Assembly (NCBI GenBank): GCA_022376465.1
Contig: JACDTU010000002.1
Coordinates: forward strand, 1,674,001-1,738,000
Direction of reading: 5' to 3'
DNA length: 64,000 nucleotides
Source of the DNA: Cubamyces lactineus
Lineage: Eukaryota; Basidiomycota; Agaricomycetes; Polyporales; Polyporaceae
Position 1 is the first letter of the stretch, and each line of letters begins with the position of its first letter. Positions 43,811 through 55,150 of this stretch are shown piece by piece. The notes below the pieces were generated by a model. It saw only the letters and a program-made list of their open reading frames with translations, searched no databases and had not been told where the DNA came from. The position numbers were made by a program, and so were the translations under genes.

Positions 43811-45582
43811 ATGCGTACCTTCTCGCCCCTGTACCTGGCCTTGCCGTTGGCGTGGTGTGTTTCTGGTATCGTGGCAGACAATGGGAGAATTCCTTTGTAC
43901 AGGGTTCCTCGCCTGCGAAGCTCCTCCCGGCAAAACCTCGATGTCCACACGGATCTATCTCTAGATACGAGCAACCAATTGTGAGTACTTGTTCCCAGTT
44001 CATGCCTTCGCAGACTCATGTCCTTCCGCTGGCACAGTGCGTACCTTGTGCACGTAGGGTGCGTACTCTCACCGTTCGGCTACAACGCGGCCACTAATAA
44101 GCCAGAAGCATCGGCGGCCAAGACTTCGCTGTCCTTCTGGACACTGGCTCGTCAGATTTGGTGAGATTGAACCGTCAATTACTAGGCTGACATCGGGGCC
44201 GGCGGCTGATAGGCCTTCAGTGGGTCGTCTCGTCTGATTGCACGGCCGATGACTGTGCAGGTGTCCGTAAATATCGCGATACACCTACGTATAACTCGTC
44301 AAATGTGGTATTTGAGTTGAATTACCTCATGGGCAATGTGTCTGGAACCGTGGGTTCGGAGACGGTCACTCTTGGGGAAATCGAGGTCTCATCTCAGATA
44401 TTTGGTTCGCGTCATCCTACACTCTCATGCTGGATGGTAGTTGTTGACATAATGGCACAGCTGTTGCCAACCAGACGAATGGACTAGGCTTGCACGGCAC
44501 GGGAAACAGCGGAATTTTGGGACTCTCTTTCCCTGCCGAAGCCTCGATCCCCAGCACCGCGGGCCGTACCGTGGTGGAGAATCTGCTCTCGGCATTCAAC
44601 GACAGTTCTCGCCGCTTTTTCGCCATCAAGCTTGGAAGAGACGAGGCTAGCTCCTCCTTCACCATCGGCCAGCTCGATCCGGCCTATGCGAACTCAACCG
44701 GTGACCTGACGTACAACCCCGTCTATGCTTCTGGCGGCTCGCTCTACGACTATTGGAAATTGCCTCTACAATCCCTGACCGTTAACGGCACTTCATTCTC
44801 GCTGTCGAAGTCTCGCGTCGACGGCGCACCAGCTCCCATTGCTGTTCTTGATACTGGTACTACGTTGGTCCTTGGTCCTACTCAAGATGTCGCTCGATTC
44901 TGGGAATCCGTCGGCGGTGCAAGGCAAACCACACGAGGTTGGGAAGTCCCCTGCAACCGTGCGGTCGTCATCGGCGTGGTTCTTGGAGAAGGAGACACAC
45001 AAAAAGAATATACGGTTGACCCGGCAGACATCAGCTGGAAAGAAGGTTCTGTCGACGACGGGTGGTGTCTGGGAGGTGTACAAGGCAATGACGGGGTACG
45101 GCTGCGCTGCTTGTTCTTTCATGTGGCTCCATTTGCTTGCATCTACCGTTTCATAGTGACGGGTGCGCTGACACTTCCACTTCCTTTGCAGGTGTTCTCT
45201 GCTGATTGGTTGCTGGGCGATACGTTTTTGCGGGTAAGCATCGCGCTGGACGGGTTCAATCACAACGTGTTAGCAGGCCTCTCTGACGTTTTTTTGCTAT
45301 TGTTCCTAGAACGTCTATGTGACACACCACGCGGCGACCGATAGTCAACCGCCCAGGATTGGCCTCCGCGGACTCACAGATCCGACAATCGCTCTTGCAG
45401 CATTCACCGACGACCGCGGTGTAGATCCCGGCGGTCCCGCTCAGGTCCGCGCGCATGCCGATCGTACAAACACTCTCACTGGTGGTGGCATCTGTGGCGT
45501 CGCCGCCGCTAGTGGCTTTGTCGCCGGCGTCGTGATCTTGGTGCTTGTGTTCACCTTCACTGGGTACCGCAGAAAGTATTGA
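43811..45582 (+). CDS. Pepsin-type aspartic protease with C-terminal membrane anchor
   Basis: Secretory-pathway endopeptidase of family A1. The ATG at 43811 starts a signal peptide (MRTFSPLYLALPLAWCVSG) and a short pro-region. The first catalytic motif is DFAVLLDTGSSDL (spliced to WVVSSDC), the flap is near ELNYLMGNVSG, and GNSGILGLSFPAE follows. The second catalytic motif is IAVLDTGTTLVLGP, then CLGGVQGND and DWLLGDTFLRNVYVTH. After the catalytic domain come a Thr/Ala-rich linker and one hydrophobic helix (AAASGFVAGVVILVLVFTF) with a short basic end (GYRRKY), so it is probably anchored at the cell surface, as in yapsin-like or CtsD-like proteases. Several introns; exon 2 borders near 44020-44110 are uncertain. 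Confidence 0.88.
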
Positions 45583-45812
45583 CGCGGCGCGCTGAAATGG
45601 TGTTCACCCGTGCCTTGTTATATATTGATTCGGGAACAAATTGTTGCAGGGCAGTGTCTGGTTCCAATGATACATGCATAGGAAGTACAACGCGAATACT
45701 GGTACAAAAAGGGGTAACATGAAAAACGATGATGGCGGCTATAGACGTCTGCGTCTATGTGGGCCCGCATGGGTCGGCTTCTGAACCTCTGGACTGGTCC
45801 ATATGGACCCGC

Positions 45813-46417
45813 TCAGGTCGGCTTCTGAGTTGCTGCCGGGTATCCCGGCTGATAGCCATGTTGCGCTGCATTCGGCGGCGGGCTCATTTGTGTGTACGGA
45901 GGCGCCTGCCATGGGCTCTGAGCCCCTGGTTGAAACCCGTATCCAGGGAGAGCCGGCTCCCATCTAACGCCATTGTAAACAGCTTGCATGGAGGAGATGC
46001 GAGAAAACTTACCCCTGCTGGAGCGGCACGCTCCAATGGCATATGGTGCAGATCCAAATATGTTCAGAACGCATCGGGATGAGGGGCACGAAGCACAGCT
46101 CGAACCATTGGCGCGACTTCACGCGGATGGTAGAAGCTTGCGAGAGGGTCAGTTGCGCCATCCGGAGGTCGGTGTAGCGAAAGCAGCGGGTGGACATACC
46201 GTTGTTACACCTGGGACAAAGTCTCGGAGTCTGGTCACCCTCCGGCTTCATGCGGTTGGTGCAGCCGACTGGGTGGATGGTGTGAGTTCATAGCCCGGAT
46301 TACTTCATCCGGATTGCTAATCGCCGTACGTACACACTAGCGGTAGAAAGACTGGCAGCTACGTTCAGCATATCGTGCCTAAACTGCACCTAGCATTGGT
46401 TTACACTTACAGAACAT
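45813..46417 (-). CDS. Small zinc-ribbon protein (zinc_ribbon_15-like)
   Basis: Predicted product about 117 residues. Exon 1 is just seven nucleotides, ATGTTCT (46417-46411), with a perfect GTAAGT donor. Exon 2 gives FGCTNRMKPEGDQTPRLCPR, then CNN. Exon 3 gives STIRVKSRQWFELCFVPLIP, then SEHIWICTICHWSVPLQQ. Exon 4 is a Pro/Gln/Tyr-rich tail (YGFQPGAQSPWQAPPYTQ, ending ATQKPT). The CPRC...CTIC pairs and the FVPLIP stretch between them match the small fungal zinc-ribbon proteins that begin MFF and contain FELFFVPLIP. Biochemical role unknown; probably a membrane-peripheral or cytosolic zinc protein. The seven-base first exon rests on the family start and on a clean in-frame join. Confidence 0.75.
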
Positions 46418-48862
46418 GATGGTGGTTGCAGAGAGCGTGTGTGAACTGGGCCATCCCAGGCTCTTCTCTTGAGCTGCGGAATGACCAGCTTGGCTCAACT
46501 ACGCCGAGCACGGGTTACGTAATATCCTACACCTAACCCCGATGCAGCGTTGCGGGACCGGATATGGAAAGAGCGTCGGAACGGCGTGCTTCCCGACTCC
46601 GACTCTTCGTAATACTCCGTATCGACGGCCTATGTCTGTGCTTTATCCACACTCCATCATATAAAACTCTTTCCTGCTTCGCGAAGGTGGCCTCGATGCA
46701 AGAATTTTATGAGGCTGTATCCGGGGGAGGGCCTCCGGGGTTTGCAGCAGAACATGATGCAACTTGCAAACGCGAAGCTTCTACCACTGGACTCAATGCG
46801 ATTGCTCCAGCCTCCAAGGCCCGGCGCAGCCAAGCTTCACTGCCACGCATAAATTGAGTACGAAGGTGGACGGTCCCTTGCAGCTCGATAATTGTAGAAG
46901 ACGACTAGTGCCGGAGAGCCGCACGCTAGGGGAGACTTCCTTGCAACAAACTTCTCAGCTGGCCTTGTGTGGCGGGGATGATGTTTTCTCGCGCTTGTTG
47001 TATCACCAGCTTCCCAGACGATCTGTCGATACGCGAGAGCCATGTGAGTGGACCGCGGGTCCTGTCAATAACCTCCTCCCCCTGCTCCAGAGCCCACTGA
47101 ATGTTCCGCTGCTTCAGCCTCCCCGGAAAGCTATGCGACCTCGCCATCGACTTTGGATATGCGGGTGGCGCCCTCAGCGCTCTGTGCCGGCGCTCCGTCG
47201 ACTGCTGGCATGACTTCCATTTGCTTCCGCGAGAGCTGGAAGTTCAATCTATCACGAGCGCGGGTGGGTTTTGCACTGTGCAGGGCACAACACACCGATC
47301 GATGTGCCCAGCTGATCGTTCATCACCCTCAAGCTGTTCAAGTCCTCCCACACGACGTCGACCCGCGATCCATCGACGATGCAGGGGTCTCGTGTACGTT
47401 GTGCACGCTCTTGCAGGGCTGGGAAGCTACCATGCGCAGACGATACACCTATCGAGACATGCCGTGCTGATCGCCCCATGCACTATTGTGTACCCGTCGA
47501 GACGACGCATTGTCGATCACAAGCGTTGCTGAGACCCTGCCTCACCCCAACGCGCCCCAACCGCGTAAAGAGGGTTTGGGTCCCGACCTCCGCGCAGCTA
47601 GTCCCTTGCCATTGTTGGGCATCCGCAGCTGCCATCAAGGCATCTGCTGGCTTGTTGCACCCCGCGCAAAGTGCCCAGCGGCTAGATTCGTCCACGGCCA
47701 CGTAAACGGCTCTACCCGTGCCCTTACCTCGCGGTGCACGCCATTGGAACCGTTCCCTCGGCATTCTCCTCGCACGCTCTACGCCCTGAGCACTGGCATA
47801 CCCCCGGCGGCGAGCCGTCCCAGCAAACGCTATCATCCAGACAGAACGAGGTCCATCCCTGTGGCAGCTGCGGAGATCCTCGGCGCGCTGCCAGGTCAGA
47901 GACCGTGCCAGGGGTCGCTGTTGCCACTCGTCGAGCTTATTCTAGATGTCCCACCGGGCATCCTGCAGGACGCATCGCAGGCCGGCGAAGCGGCCCACCA
48001 GCGAAGGCGTACGGCCAGGAGTGACGTTGGCAATATACCCGCATCCGGCGAACCTGCATTCCGCGCGCCCTCTCACCCGTCTCATCTCAGGCTGCCAGCG
48101 CCGTGCAACGGCCGCGTTCCCCGGGCGAAAAGGAAAGTAGGGCTCGCTGAGATGGCATCTGCTCTTCACCCGCATGCAATCAGCCAACCTTGAACCTTCG
48201 TGAATTCAATTTTGCTGCAGCAGGTGCAGCCGTGGCCCTTCTTGATGCACGCGTGTCTCGTCCGGCGTGATCCTGTCATCATAGGTACAGCAGCCAATGT
48301 CGGAATGCGCACCCGATCCAAGGTCATCCACCGCGTGATTGGACGAGCTTCTCCTGACTTCGGGCTTGACAGGGACGAGAAAATACTGCTATATACTACT
48401 CTAGACCGGCCGCGCGGCGCGGCTCACAAGAATATACGGAGATGTACTAGACATACAATTACTAGGTACACGAAAGGAATAGCGTTATAGTACTTGTTAC
48501 CATGCTGCGACGACGCGCATAGCCATTATATGATGTAATAACCTCTATCAAGCTCTAATTATGCGGGATGCGGGTAGGACTCGAGAACGTGGTTGCGGTT
48601 GGGGAATGACGAAACACAGATGATACATCGAGGAACGCTAATGTCACGACGAGAAAGAGGAGAAGGAAGCCTATACAGGTAAGTTGCCGGTCCAAGAAAT
48701 GCGATAGCGAATGGCGAGTGCGAGAGCCAGAGGAGTCCAATGGGGTGCAAGCGACAGCAAAGAGCATAGCTGGGGAGGATGACATATGACGACGGAAATA
48801 CTCAGGAGACGGTCCGAACCTTGTCCGCGATTCTTCACCCCACGACTGCCCGCCGCCGGGCA
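46418..48862. other. 2.4 kb without a firm gene; possible decayed coding sequence
   Basis: A TATA-like box (catataaaac, 46668-46677) precedes an ATG at 46696 by about 20 bp, but the frame that follows (MQEFYEAVSGGGPPGF) is short and unrecognised. On the minus strand one frame runs from 48187 to 47252 with only two stops (47942 and 47483). It reads like a protein in places (RWDI stop NKLDEWQQRP, CAGCNKPADALMAAADAQQW) and may be a decayed gene or transposon fragment. GC-rich DNA also produces such frames by chance. The 48500-48860 part is the 3' flank of the transcription-factor gene. Confidence 0.35.
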
Positions 48863-51769
48863 TTAGTAGTAGCTCCCGCTCCCGAAGGGGGGACTCCCGC
48901 CCTGAGCAGTGGATGCTGCCGGCAGATAGCTAGGACCAGCTTCGCCTTGCCCGAGAGCGGTGGACGAGTACGACACGCCGGTGTAATCGAAGCTGGCCGT
49001 GGGATGGCTGAACGTCGGGGTCTGGTCCGTAGCTGACAAGGCTTCCATGCTTCCAGACGGCGCGGGAGCTTGGCGTGCGTCTACGGTATCACCCACAGAG
49101 ATGTAATTATAGGATGGCACATAGTACGCACTCTGCCCGCTCGGATGTCCGGCAGAGACGCGTGTGGATGGGAGGAGCAAAGGTGACGGGCCGACGCCGC
49201 CGTCATCGTTGTGCAGGACATTGCTGATGGAGAGGGGATTGTGCGAGGTCGGTGCATATGAAGTCGAAGTGTGAGGGACCGAAGGCGAGCTCCGATGCGA
49301 AGATCCTTGATACTGTTCCGATTCCGAGCCAGAGCCAGACGCGGCTGATGGCCATCGACCGTCGGCTGTGCAAGCGGTGTTGGGGGCGGACGTAGAGTCG
49401 TAGCCTGGACCCATTGTAGTCGTCGACAAGGACAGTGGCGGCACGCTGGTGGGCCGCAGGAGGGCGCGCCGGACATAGCTGCTCTCATAGCTTCCTGGAC
49501 CGCGCATGGCCTCGCCCCCAGGACTGGACGAGAAGGAGCGTGATGACTGGCTACGGCCCTGTGTAGCACGCGCATCCCATACAAGGCGGACCGTGCGCCG
49601 CCGTTCGTCGTTCTTGGAGAATACCCAGCGCATCTCCAATAATGCCTGAATGCAGATCTCGACATCCTCACGTGTACCGTTCTCGCTGGCTAGGAGGAAG
49701 CCAGCAAAGAAGCAACCGTCGCGGACAAGGGCAGCGTCAAATTGGAAGAACGGAGTGCCGAGATTTTTGCGCAGTATGGAGACCACATGCCGAACCACGG
49801 TATGGCACTTCGAGTTGGCTTTTGAGTGCAAGTGCGCGATTGTATCGGACTTTCGAGACTTCCCAGAGTCGGAGACGAATGCGGTATCCTGGACAGGGAG
49901 CGCAACCAGCCGCTGTTTCAGCGCCTCGCGGATGACATTATCTGTGTCATGGTTGTCAGTGGGGTGGCCTAGGGCATATGGGGCACATACGTACGGGCCT
50001 CGAATAGAAAGATCTATGCGTAGTCCATGATAGATCGAGTTAGCGGAGCCAGAGTTTGACGTCTGTGGTTCTGTCTCACCTGCCAGCCATCGATGAACCT
50101 CTCGATGTCTTCAGGTTGGATGATGCCGCACGTTCCCAGATGTCGAAGACCATCTAAATCAGTCCAACAGCGCTCCAAGGTCTTCCAAGCCTCCTCGAGT
50201 TTAGCCTCGTCTAGGTCTTCACGCTGACGAGCCTTCGGCCCAGTGAGCGCAGCGTGCACCTCTCGACATACCGAGGCTATGCGGATAGGAATGGTAGCAA
50301 ACCGGAAAGCGAATGCATAGCCGGCTGACGGCCCCGTGTCACTGCCGAAGGGCGGTAGGGTAGCTTCGAAGGCTGTGAGGTCTTCATCGGTCCTGATACG
50401 AAGCCGTTAATACCTCGCGACGACGGATGCATGCGGTCGGTGAGGCCTTACAATGAAATCCTACCGCCGCGCAGGCCGCTGGTCACCCCGTCCACAACAT
50501 GGGCGTACCAGAATATCCGCGCCCGCACGAGAGCATCGATATATTCGCCGTGACCACTATCAACGGTGGTCGCGAGACTGCATAGTGCATACACCTGGCT
50601 CATCGTCGCGTCGTACATGGCCTGAAAGATGATTGGAAGATCGGCATCGAAATTATCATCGTTTCGGGCGAGCGCAGACGTACCAGTCGCTCCATGGGGC
50701 TTTGAACCTCTAGAGGTGAAGACGTGAGCATAGTGAATGTGAACATTGAGGAGAGCAGATTGACCTTCTGTGAGTGGCATTGTGAGCAGCAACGCGCGCA
50801 CCCCGTCCCAGGAAGGCTTCCGGAGGAGCCCATGAATGTCGATCAAGTAGAGTAGCTCAACGAGCATGTCGTTGACGCGCTCCTTACGCTGTTGCATGTC
50901 CTCATTGCCATGTTCTGTTGCTTCCTCGCCAACCTCGTTCACTCCATAGCTCGCGGCCCAAACGGCCAACGCTAACGCGATCAGCTGGCCTGGTATCTGC
51001 AGGCATTCGGTGTTACCGCTGAACCATTCGGAGAAGCGGACGCAATACTCGGTTGGCTCGAGGAGGGGACCTGTGATTGGTGCGACCCGATTGATGAGCG
51101 ATCGGGGGAAACACGATCGGAGGACTTCACTCACGCTGGATGTGGAAACGGCGGAAGAAAGGAGACGTGAAGAACTCGGGCTTCAGCTGAGGTATGACAT
51201 TGCGCGGGGGCGAGACAGTGTGGAGGTCGCCCTCTGCGACCGTTGTCTTGCCGTACATAGCCCTGCCAAAGGTGAAAAGAGAGTCGGGAGGCCGGAGAGC
51301 CGAGATACATACTCGACTTCCTGGAGGCGGCGACCGCGCCGTAATAGTTTGACGGCCTTGACCTCTGCGAACTCATCGCTTGGGCGAGAGTGAGCCGCGG
51401 CAGTGCATACGGGGTTCGCGCGGGGACGTACACGCAATTCAGACCGCGCTCGTTGCAATTTGAGCATGGTGGGTGCTGGCCGGAGGCGAGGGTGGGAAGA
51501 TCCTTGAGGTCGCATTTAACCCTGTAATATGCGCGTCGGATGAGGCGTGGGGGACGAGGAGGAAGGACGCGAACCTTCTCATTCGGCACGCGCCACAAGC
51601 TGGGAGGGGTCGAGGTAAGCGGACGGGACGGGATGAGCGGATCGGGGATCATACCGCTGTACTGCTGCCGGGTAGACTTTGGCTGAACGGGCGCTTTGCG
51701 GGACATGGATGGGTAGGGAGAAACGGAGTCAGTGCGGGTGACCGGCGAGGGTGCGCTCCTGGGCGACAT
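48863..51769 (-). CDS. Zn2Cys6 (fungal binuclear cluster) transcription factor
   Basis: Nuclear DNA-binding regulator; target genes unknown. The start at 51769 (MSPRSAPSPVTRTDS) fits the TATA box 82 bp upstream; MSRKAPVQPKS at 51706 is an alternative. The zinc cluster is assembled across introns: QQYS | ACGACRMRR | VKCDLKD with PCSNCNERGLNC, giving CX2CX6C twice. Its first half is a 25 nt exon (51575-51599). A coiled-coil linker follows (DEFAEVKAVKLLRRGRRLQE). The fungal-specific middle region includes EYCVRFSEWFSGNTECLQIP, VNDMLVELLYLIDIHGLLRK and VYALCSLATTVDSGHGEYID, then WKTLERCWTDLDGLRHLGTC. A long Ser/Pro/Tyr-rich, probably activating tail ends PPFGSGSYY. About eight introns. Confidence 0.88.
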
Positions 51770-51850
51770 GAAGGACGACGAAGGGCGCGAAGGAGGAGGA
51801 GGGAGCGAGGGGGACGAAGGAGAAAAGGGAGGCGGGGGGGCGGGGGAGGG

Positions 51851-51858
51851 ATATATAG
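51851..51858 (-). promoter_or_regulatory. TATA box of the Zn2Cys6 gene
   Basis: CTATATAT on the minus strand, 82 bp upstream of the ATG at 51769. Spacing suits a TATA box followed by a 5' UTR of about 50 nt and supports the upstream of the two candidate starts. Confidence 0.5.
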
Positions 51859-52943
51859 GTGGCCGAGAGAGGAAGTGGGCGAGGGAAGGCAGGCTATATG
51901 GTGAATAAGGGAATTCGATGGCGGGACGGACCGACGTGACTGGGGGAGGGAGGGATGGGAAACGATTTGGAAGGGGAGGGGACCCTTTGTGGGGATGGGT
52001 CCATGTCAATCTCCTCTCCTCGCCTGTCTCCCATTTCGAGCCACCCACCACGGCCCACGCCCAGGTCACGGTCCCCGTCGCACGTCCCGTTTCCGGGAGT
52101 CTGTCCGCAATTCCTGGCCGATCCTCCTCCAGTGCCCGTGCACGGTGTGACTGAGATGTCCTCCCTCCTCCAACGCTTCCCTGCCGCTTCACATCCCTCC
52201 CGTCCGCTCCCGCCGGGCTCTTCATGCCAAACACGGCCATCCCCCGTCACAGTTTCATCCTTGCGCACCTAATTGGTCTCGCAAATATCAGCCACTCCTC
52301 CATATCCCAACATACCATGCTTCCAGCTCTCCCAGCCCACCGCTGCATACCATCGTCTTCCCTATCTCTCCTTTGGGCCCTCCGGCGCCCCCCACCTACC
52401 TATCGCCCTCAGACTCCCACCCCACGCGACCCCCCTCGCACATAACGCGTGCCTTGCTCAGCACCCCCGTCTCGCCCTTTAGCCGCGCATACAGTCCCTC
52501 TTAAAGCAAGGCGCGCGACTGCTCATTTGATCTCCGAGTCCGCGTTCCTCACTAGTCGTAGCACTCGGCGGCATTAAATCACCACAATACACACCTAATC
52601 TGCTAAAGTCGCCCGTTGCCCATGGGCCGCTGATGGCCCGTTGTCAACTTGAGCGCCCCACTCTTTTGCAAACAAGAAATTATCGCAAGCACGCACAGAA
52701 TTCTCCCCATCTGACACGCATCTGAGTCCGCCCATTTTTTGGCCGCACGCCTGTCCACCGTCTGTCCAGTCGCACACGGTGTCACACAACGTCCCCCTCC
52801 CCATTCATCCGTTCTCAGCTTGGCCAGTTGCCGGTCACCTTCTATTTCCCTTCCGCCCGATCTCACCAGTACAGCCACTTTCGGAACAAGTTCCCCCGAC
52901 CGCCAGAGCTAGGCCTTCTGCCTCTTCCGTATCGCACGTGACT
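51859..52943. other. promoter region of the Zn2Cys6 gene and 3' flank of NOP16
   Basis: Strongly biased purine/pyrimidine tracts (ggagggagggatggg at 51944; cctccctcctcc near 52159) as in fungal promoters. No gene is supported. The open frame on the minus strand reaching to 52240 continues upstream of the TATA box and is treated as non-coding there. Confidence 0.5.
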
Positions 52944-54036
52944 CTAGCCCGCCTTGCCCAGCTCCGCGAACCCTCCCGCCTTTCGAATCGCTCGCTTCAG
53001 CTCGCCGGCGGTTCGTTGGTCGGCGTTCAGCTTCCTGTCCCTCGCCATCGCCTCCACGTCCTCTCCGTACTTGGCCACCAGCCGCCGGAGCACAGTCAGC
53101 TCCCCCTTCGACGTGAAGCGCTGCACACGGCCTCCGCGGGCTTCTGACAATTGCTCCAAGGCTGCATTTTCGAGACCCACAGCGTAAGCGCGATTGTCCG
53201 CCAATCTCTGTCCGGTACGAAGCCCGGCTGTCCCGCAGAAGGGGGAGAAGCATCCGACGGCAGTGATGCTATCACCCCTCCTCCTGGTTCTAGCCACTCG
53301 ACAGCCAGATGTACTCACCTTGCACCACATGCGTGCCCGTTGATTCCGGGGAACGCTTCCTGGGGTCAGAACCCAATCCAACCCATCCCGCGGCTTGATC
53401 GTCCTCGGTTGGATCTGGAACGTCCTCTAGCTCCTCCTCCATCGCCTCCTCTTCTTCCTCGTCTTCGTCCGCAAGCACGACGTCCGCGATGTTGCCATCT
53501 GCGTCCCGAATGATTTTCCCGTACCCCTTCGGTACCCCACTCGCCCCCGAGGGTTTGGAAGTGGACGCAGATGCAGACGCAGAGGAGGATGCCTCCGGCT
53601 GCGTGTTAGTATCTTCTTCGTGCACGGGACGCGTGGAAAGTGGTCGCTCCGTGCCGCCGGATGCAATGGGATTGAGCGTAGCCGCAAGCCCTAGAGCTTC
53701 ATAGCTGTGGGGAACCGCGCCGGAGGCGTACGTGAGCTGCCTTGTTTCCGTAACGACCCAGGGCGAGGCGAGAATGGCATCGAGAAGCTCGAGATGAACA
53801 CGTACTTTTGTCTGACCGTCTTTCGCGGATCCCAGGCCTCTTGCAGAACTTGAGGACCCCGAATGGCTAAATTCAGGACGCAACGCTTAGTCCATGCGGC
53901 TGAGGGACCGGGAGGCCAAGCACAAGAGAAATTACCGACGCGGTTGCTTCTTCAGAATTTTTTTAGCCCGGCGAGAATGGTGCACAGGCTTGTGAGATCC
54001 CGAGCGTAACTTGCGTCTCTGACGGGGGTTCGCCAT
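52944..54036 (-). CDS. NOP16: Ribosome biogenesis protein NOP16
   Basis: Nucleolar 60S-subunit assembly factor. Exon 1 (ATG at 54036) reads MANPRQRRKLRSGSHKPVHH, then SRRAKKILKKQP. It splices to IRGPQVLQEAWDPRKTVRQN and then, past an intron ending ccacag, to YEALGLAATLNPIASGGTER. A long Ser/Glu-rich acidic insert (ADEDEEEEEAMEEELEDVPD) precedes the last exon: GLENAALEQLSEARGGRVQR, VLRRLVAKYGEDVEAMARD, KLNADQRTAGELKRAIRKAG, all conserved NOP16 blocks. To keep frame the first intron must use the weak donor GTCGGT after AACCGC rather than the GTAATT five bases further on. Divergent from QCR10. Confidence 0.9.
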
Positions 54037-54422
54037 GGCAAGTTTTCGGGGCTAGACTCGAGAACACCGGAAGACCGGATCGTTATACAATACACCGGAG
54101 ATAGGCAGCGTCGAGAGACAGGCTCGCAGAGGGCGTGTGGGCGAGCTATAGCACAGAGTGAGCGACGTAGACGGAGTGCAAGACCTGGTGTGAGGTGAGC
54201 AGAGCACCAGACGGTGGAAGACAGTGAGGAGTGTGAGCAGAAAATGGAAAGCGATCGGCAACTTGGGTTGAAGCCGAGCTCGGGATTGGCTCGGGTGTTT
54301 CCGTGAGCGAGCGCGCCTGCCAGACAGACCAACGGCCGCACGCTCGTCGACACTCTTCAGCAAAACCATCGTCCTCGACGTCCTCGACGACTCTCTCGTA
54401 GCTCTCTCGTCCATCTCAAGAC
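54037..54422. other. shared divergent promoter, NOP16 / QCR10
   Basis: 386 bp separate the start codons of NOP16 (-) and QCR10 (+), so both promoters and 5' UTRs lie here. No TATA-like sequence stands out. Confidence 0.5.
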
Positions 54423-54859
54423 ATGTCTCGCGTCGCCTACCACTCCGTACCTCCCCAGCAAGTCGCTCAGCGGGTGCGTCGTGGCACCATATCGAACTGC
54501 TTCTGAAGTCCCAATCGCCCTGATCTGTCTTTTCCCTGCAGTTCTTCCGCGCATGGACTCCCAGCATGGCCCTCTGGGGAGCTGGTACGGGCGTTGCCGC
54601 CCTTTACGTACGTCCCATCTCTATTTCCTAGACACCGTCCTATCTCATCGCACGCCTTGACGATGTTTTAGCTTCTGTCTGTCACGCCTTTGGTCAAGCG
54701 GGAGCTCTTGTCCAAGGTGCCCGTGGTAAGTCCCATGCTACCGCCACCACGCGCAATCTTCTTCTCCGACGCTGACAACTGTCTTCCCATTCTATGCGTT
54801 CTCTGAAGGTCGGTGGCTACTTTCAGGACAAGACGCCCGCGTCGGACAAGCCCTTCTAG
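54423..54859 (+). CDS. QCR10: Cytochrome bc1 complex subunit 10
   Basis: Small inner-membrane subunit of respiratory complex III. Four exons give about 73 residues: MSRVAYHSVPPQQVAQR, FFRAWTPSMALWGAGTGVAA with one membrane helix, LLSVTPLVKRELLSKVPV, and VGGYFQDKTPASDKPF. The ending DKTPASDKPF is the conserved C-terminal signature of fungal QCR10, and length is normal. Splice sites are standard (GTGCGT, GTACGT, GTAAGT donors). The start is the only ATG in frame with good context (agacATGTC). Confidence 0.9.
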
Positions 54860-55150
54860 ACACATGTAATTGTGGATAATTCGCAGCAGTAGCAATCGCA
54901 TGGCACCAAATAGACTAGGCTGGGAACGTGTGGAACGAACAGTCTCGAACGCCGCTGCGTCCCTGAATTCTGCTTCCCCGCCCGCGCGTCTGGCAGTCCA
55001 CTATCTCCCACAGATGCACAACGCACTACCATGTCGGCGTCGGCGTCGGTGTCGGGTCGAGAGCGCGCAGCGCGGCCGCATCGCGCAGGTGAAACTCAAA
55101 TGCCAGCGCGGCGGAACGACAGCCGTGCGAGATCACGATCATCAACTCTG

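Noticed and set aside
47486..48193. 235-codon plus-strand open frame
   Set aside because: Composition is Arg/Pro/Ala/His-rich and overlaps an equally open minus-strand frame; no family resemblance.
51770..52240. N-terminal extension of the Zn2Cys6 gene to 52240
   Set aside because: The frame is open but crosses the TATA box at 51851 and consists of purine/pyrimidine-tract-encoded Pro/Arg/Ser repeats.
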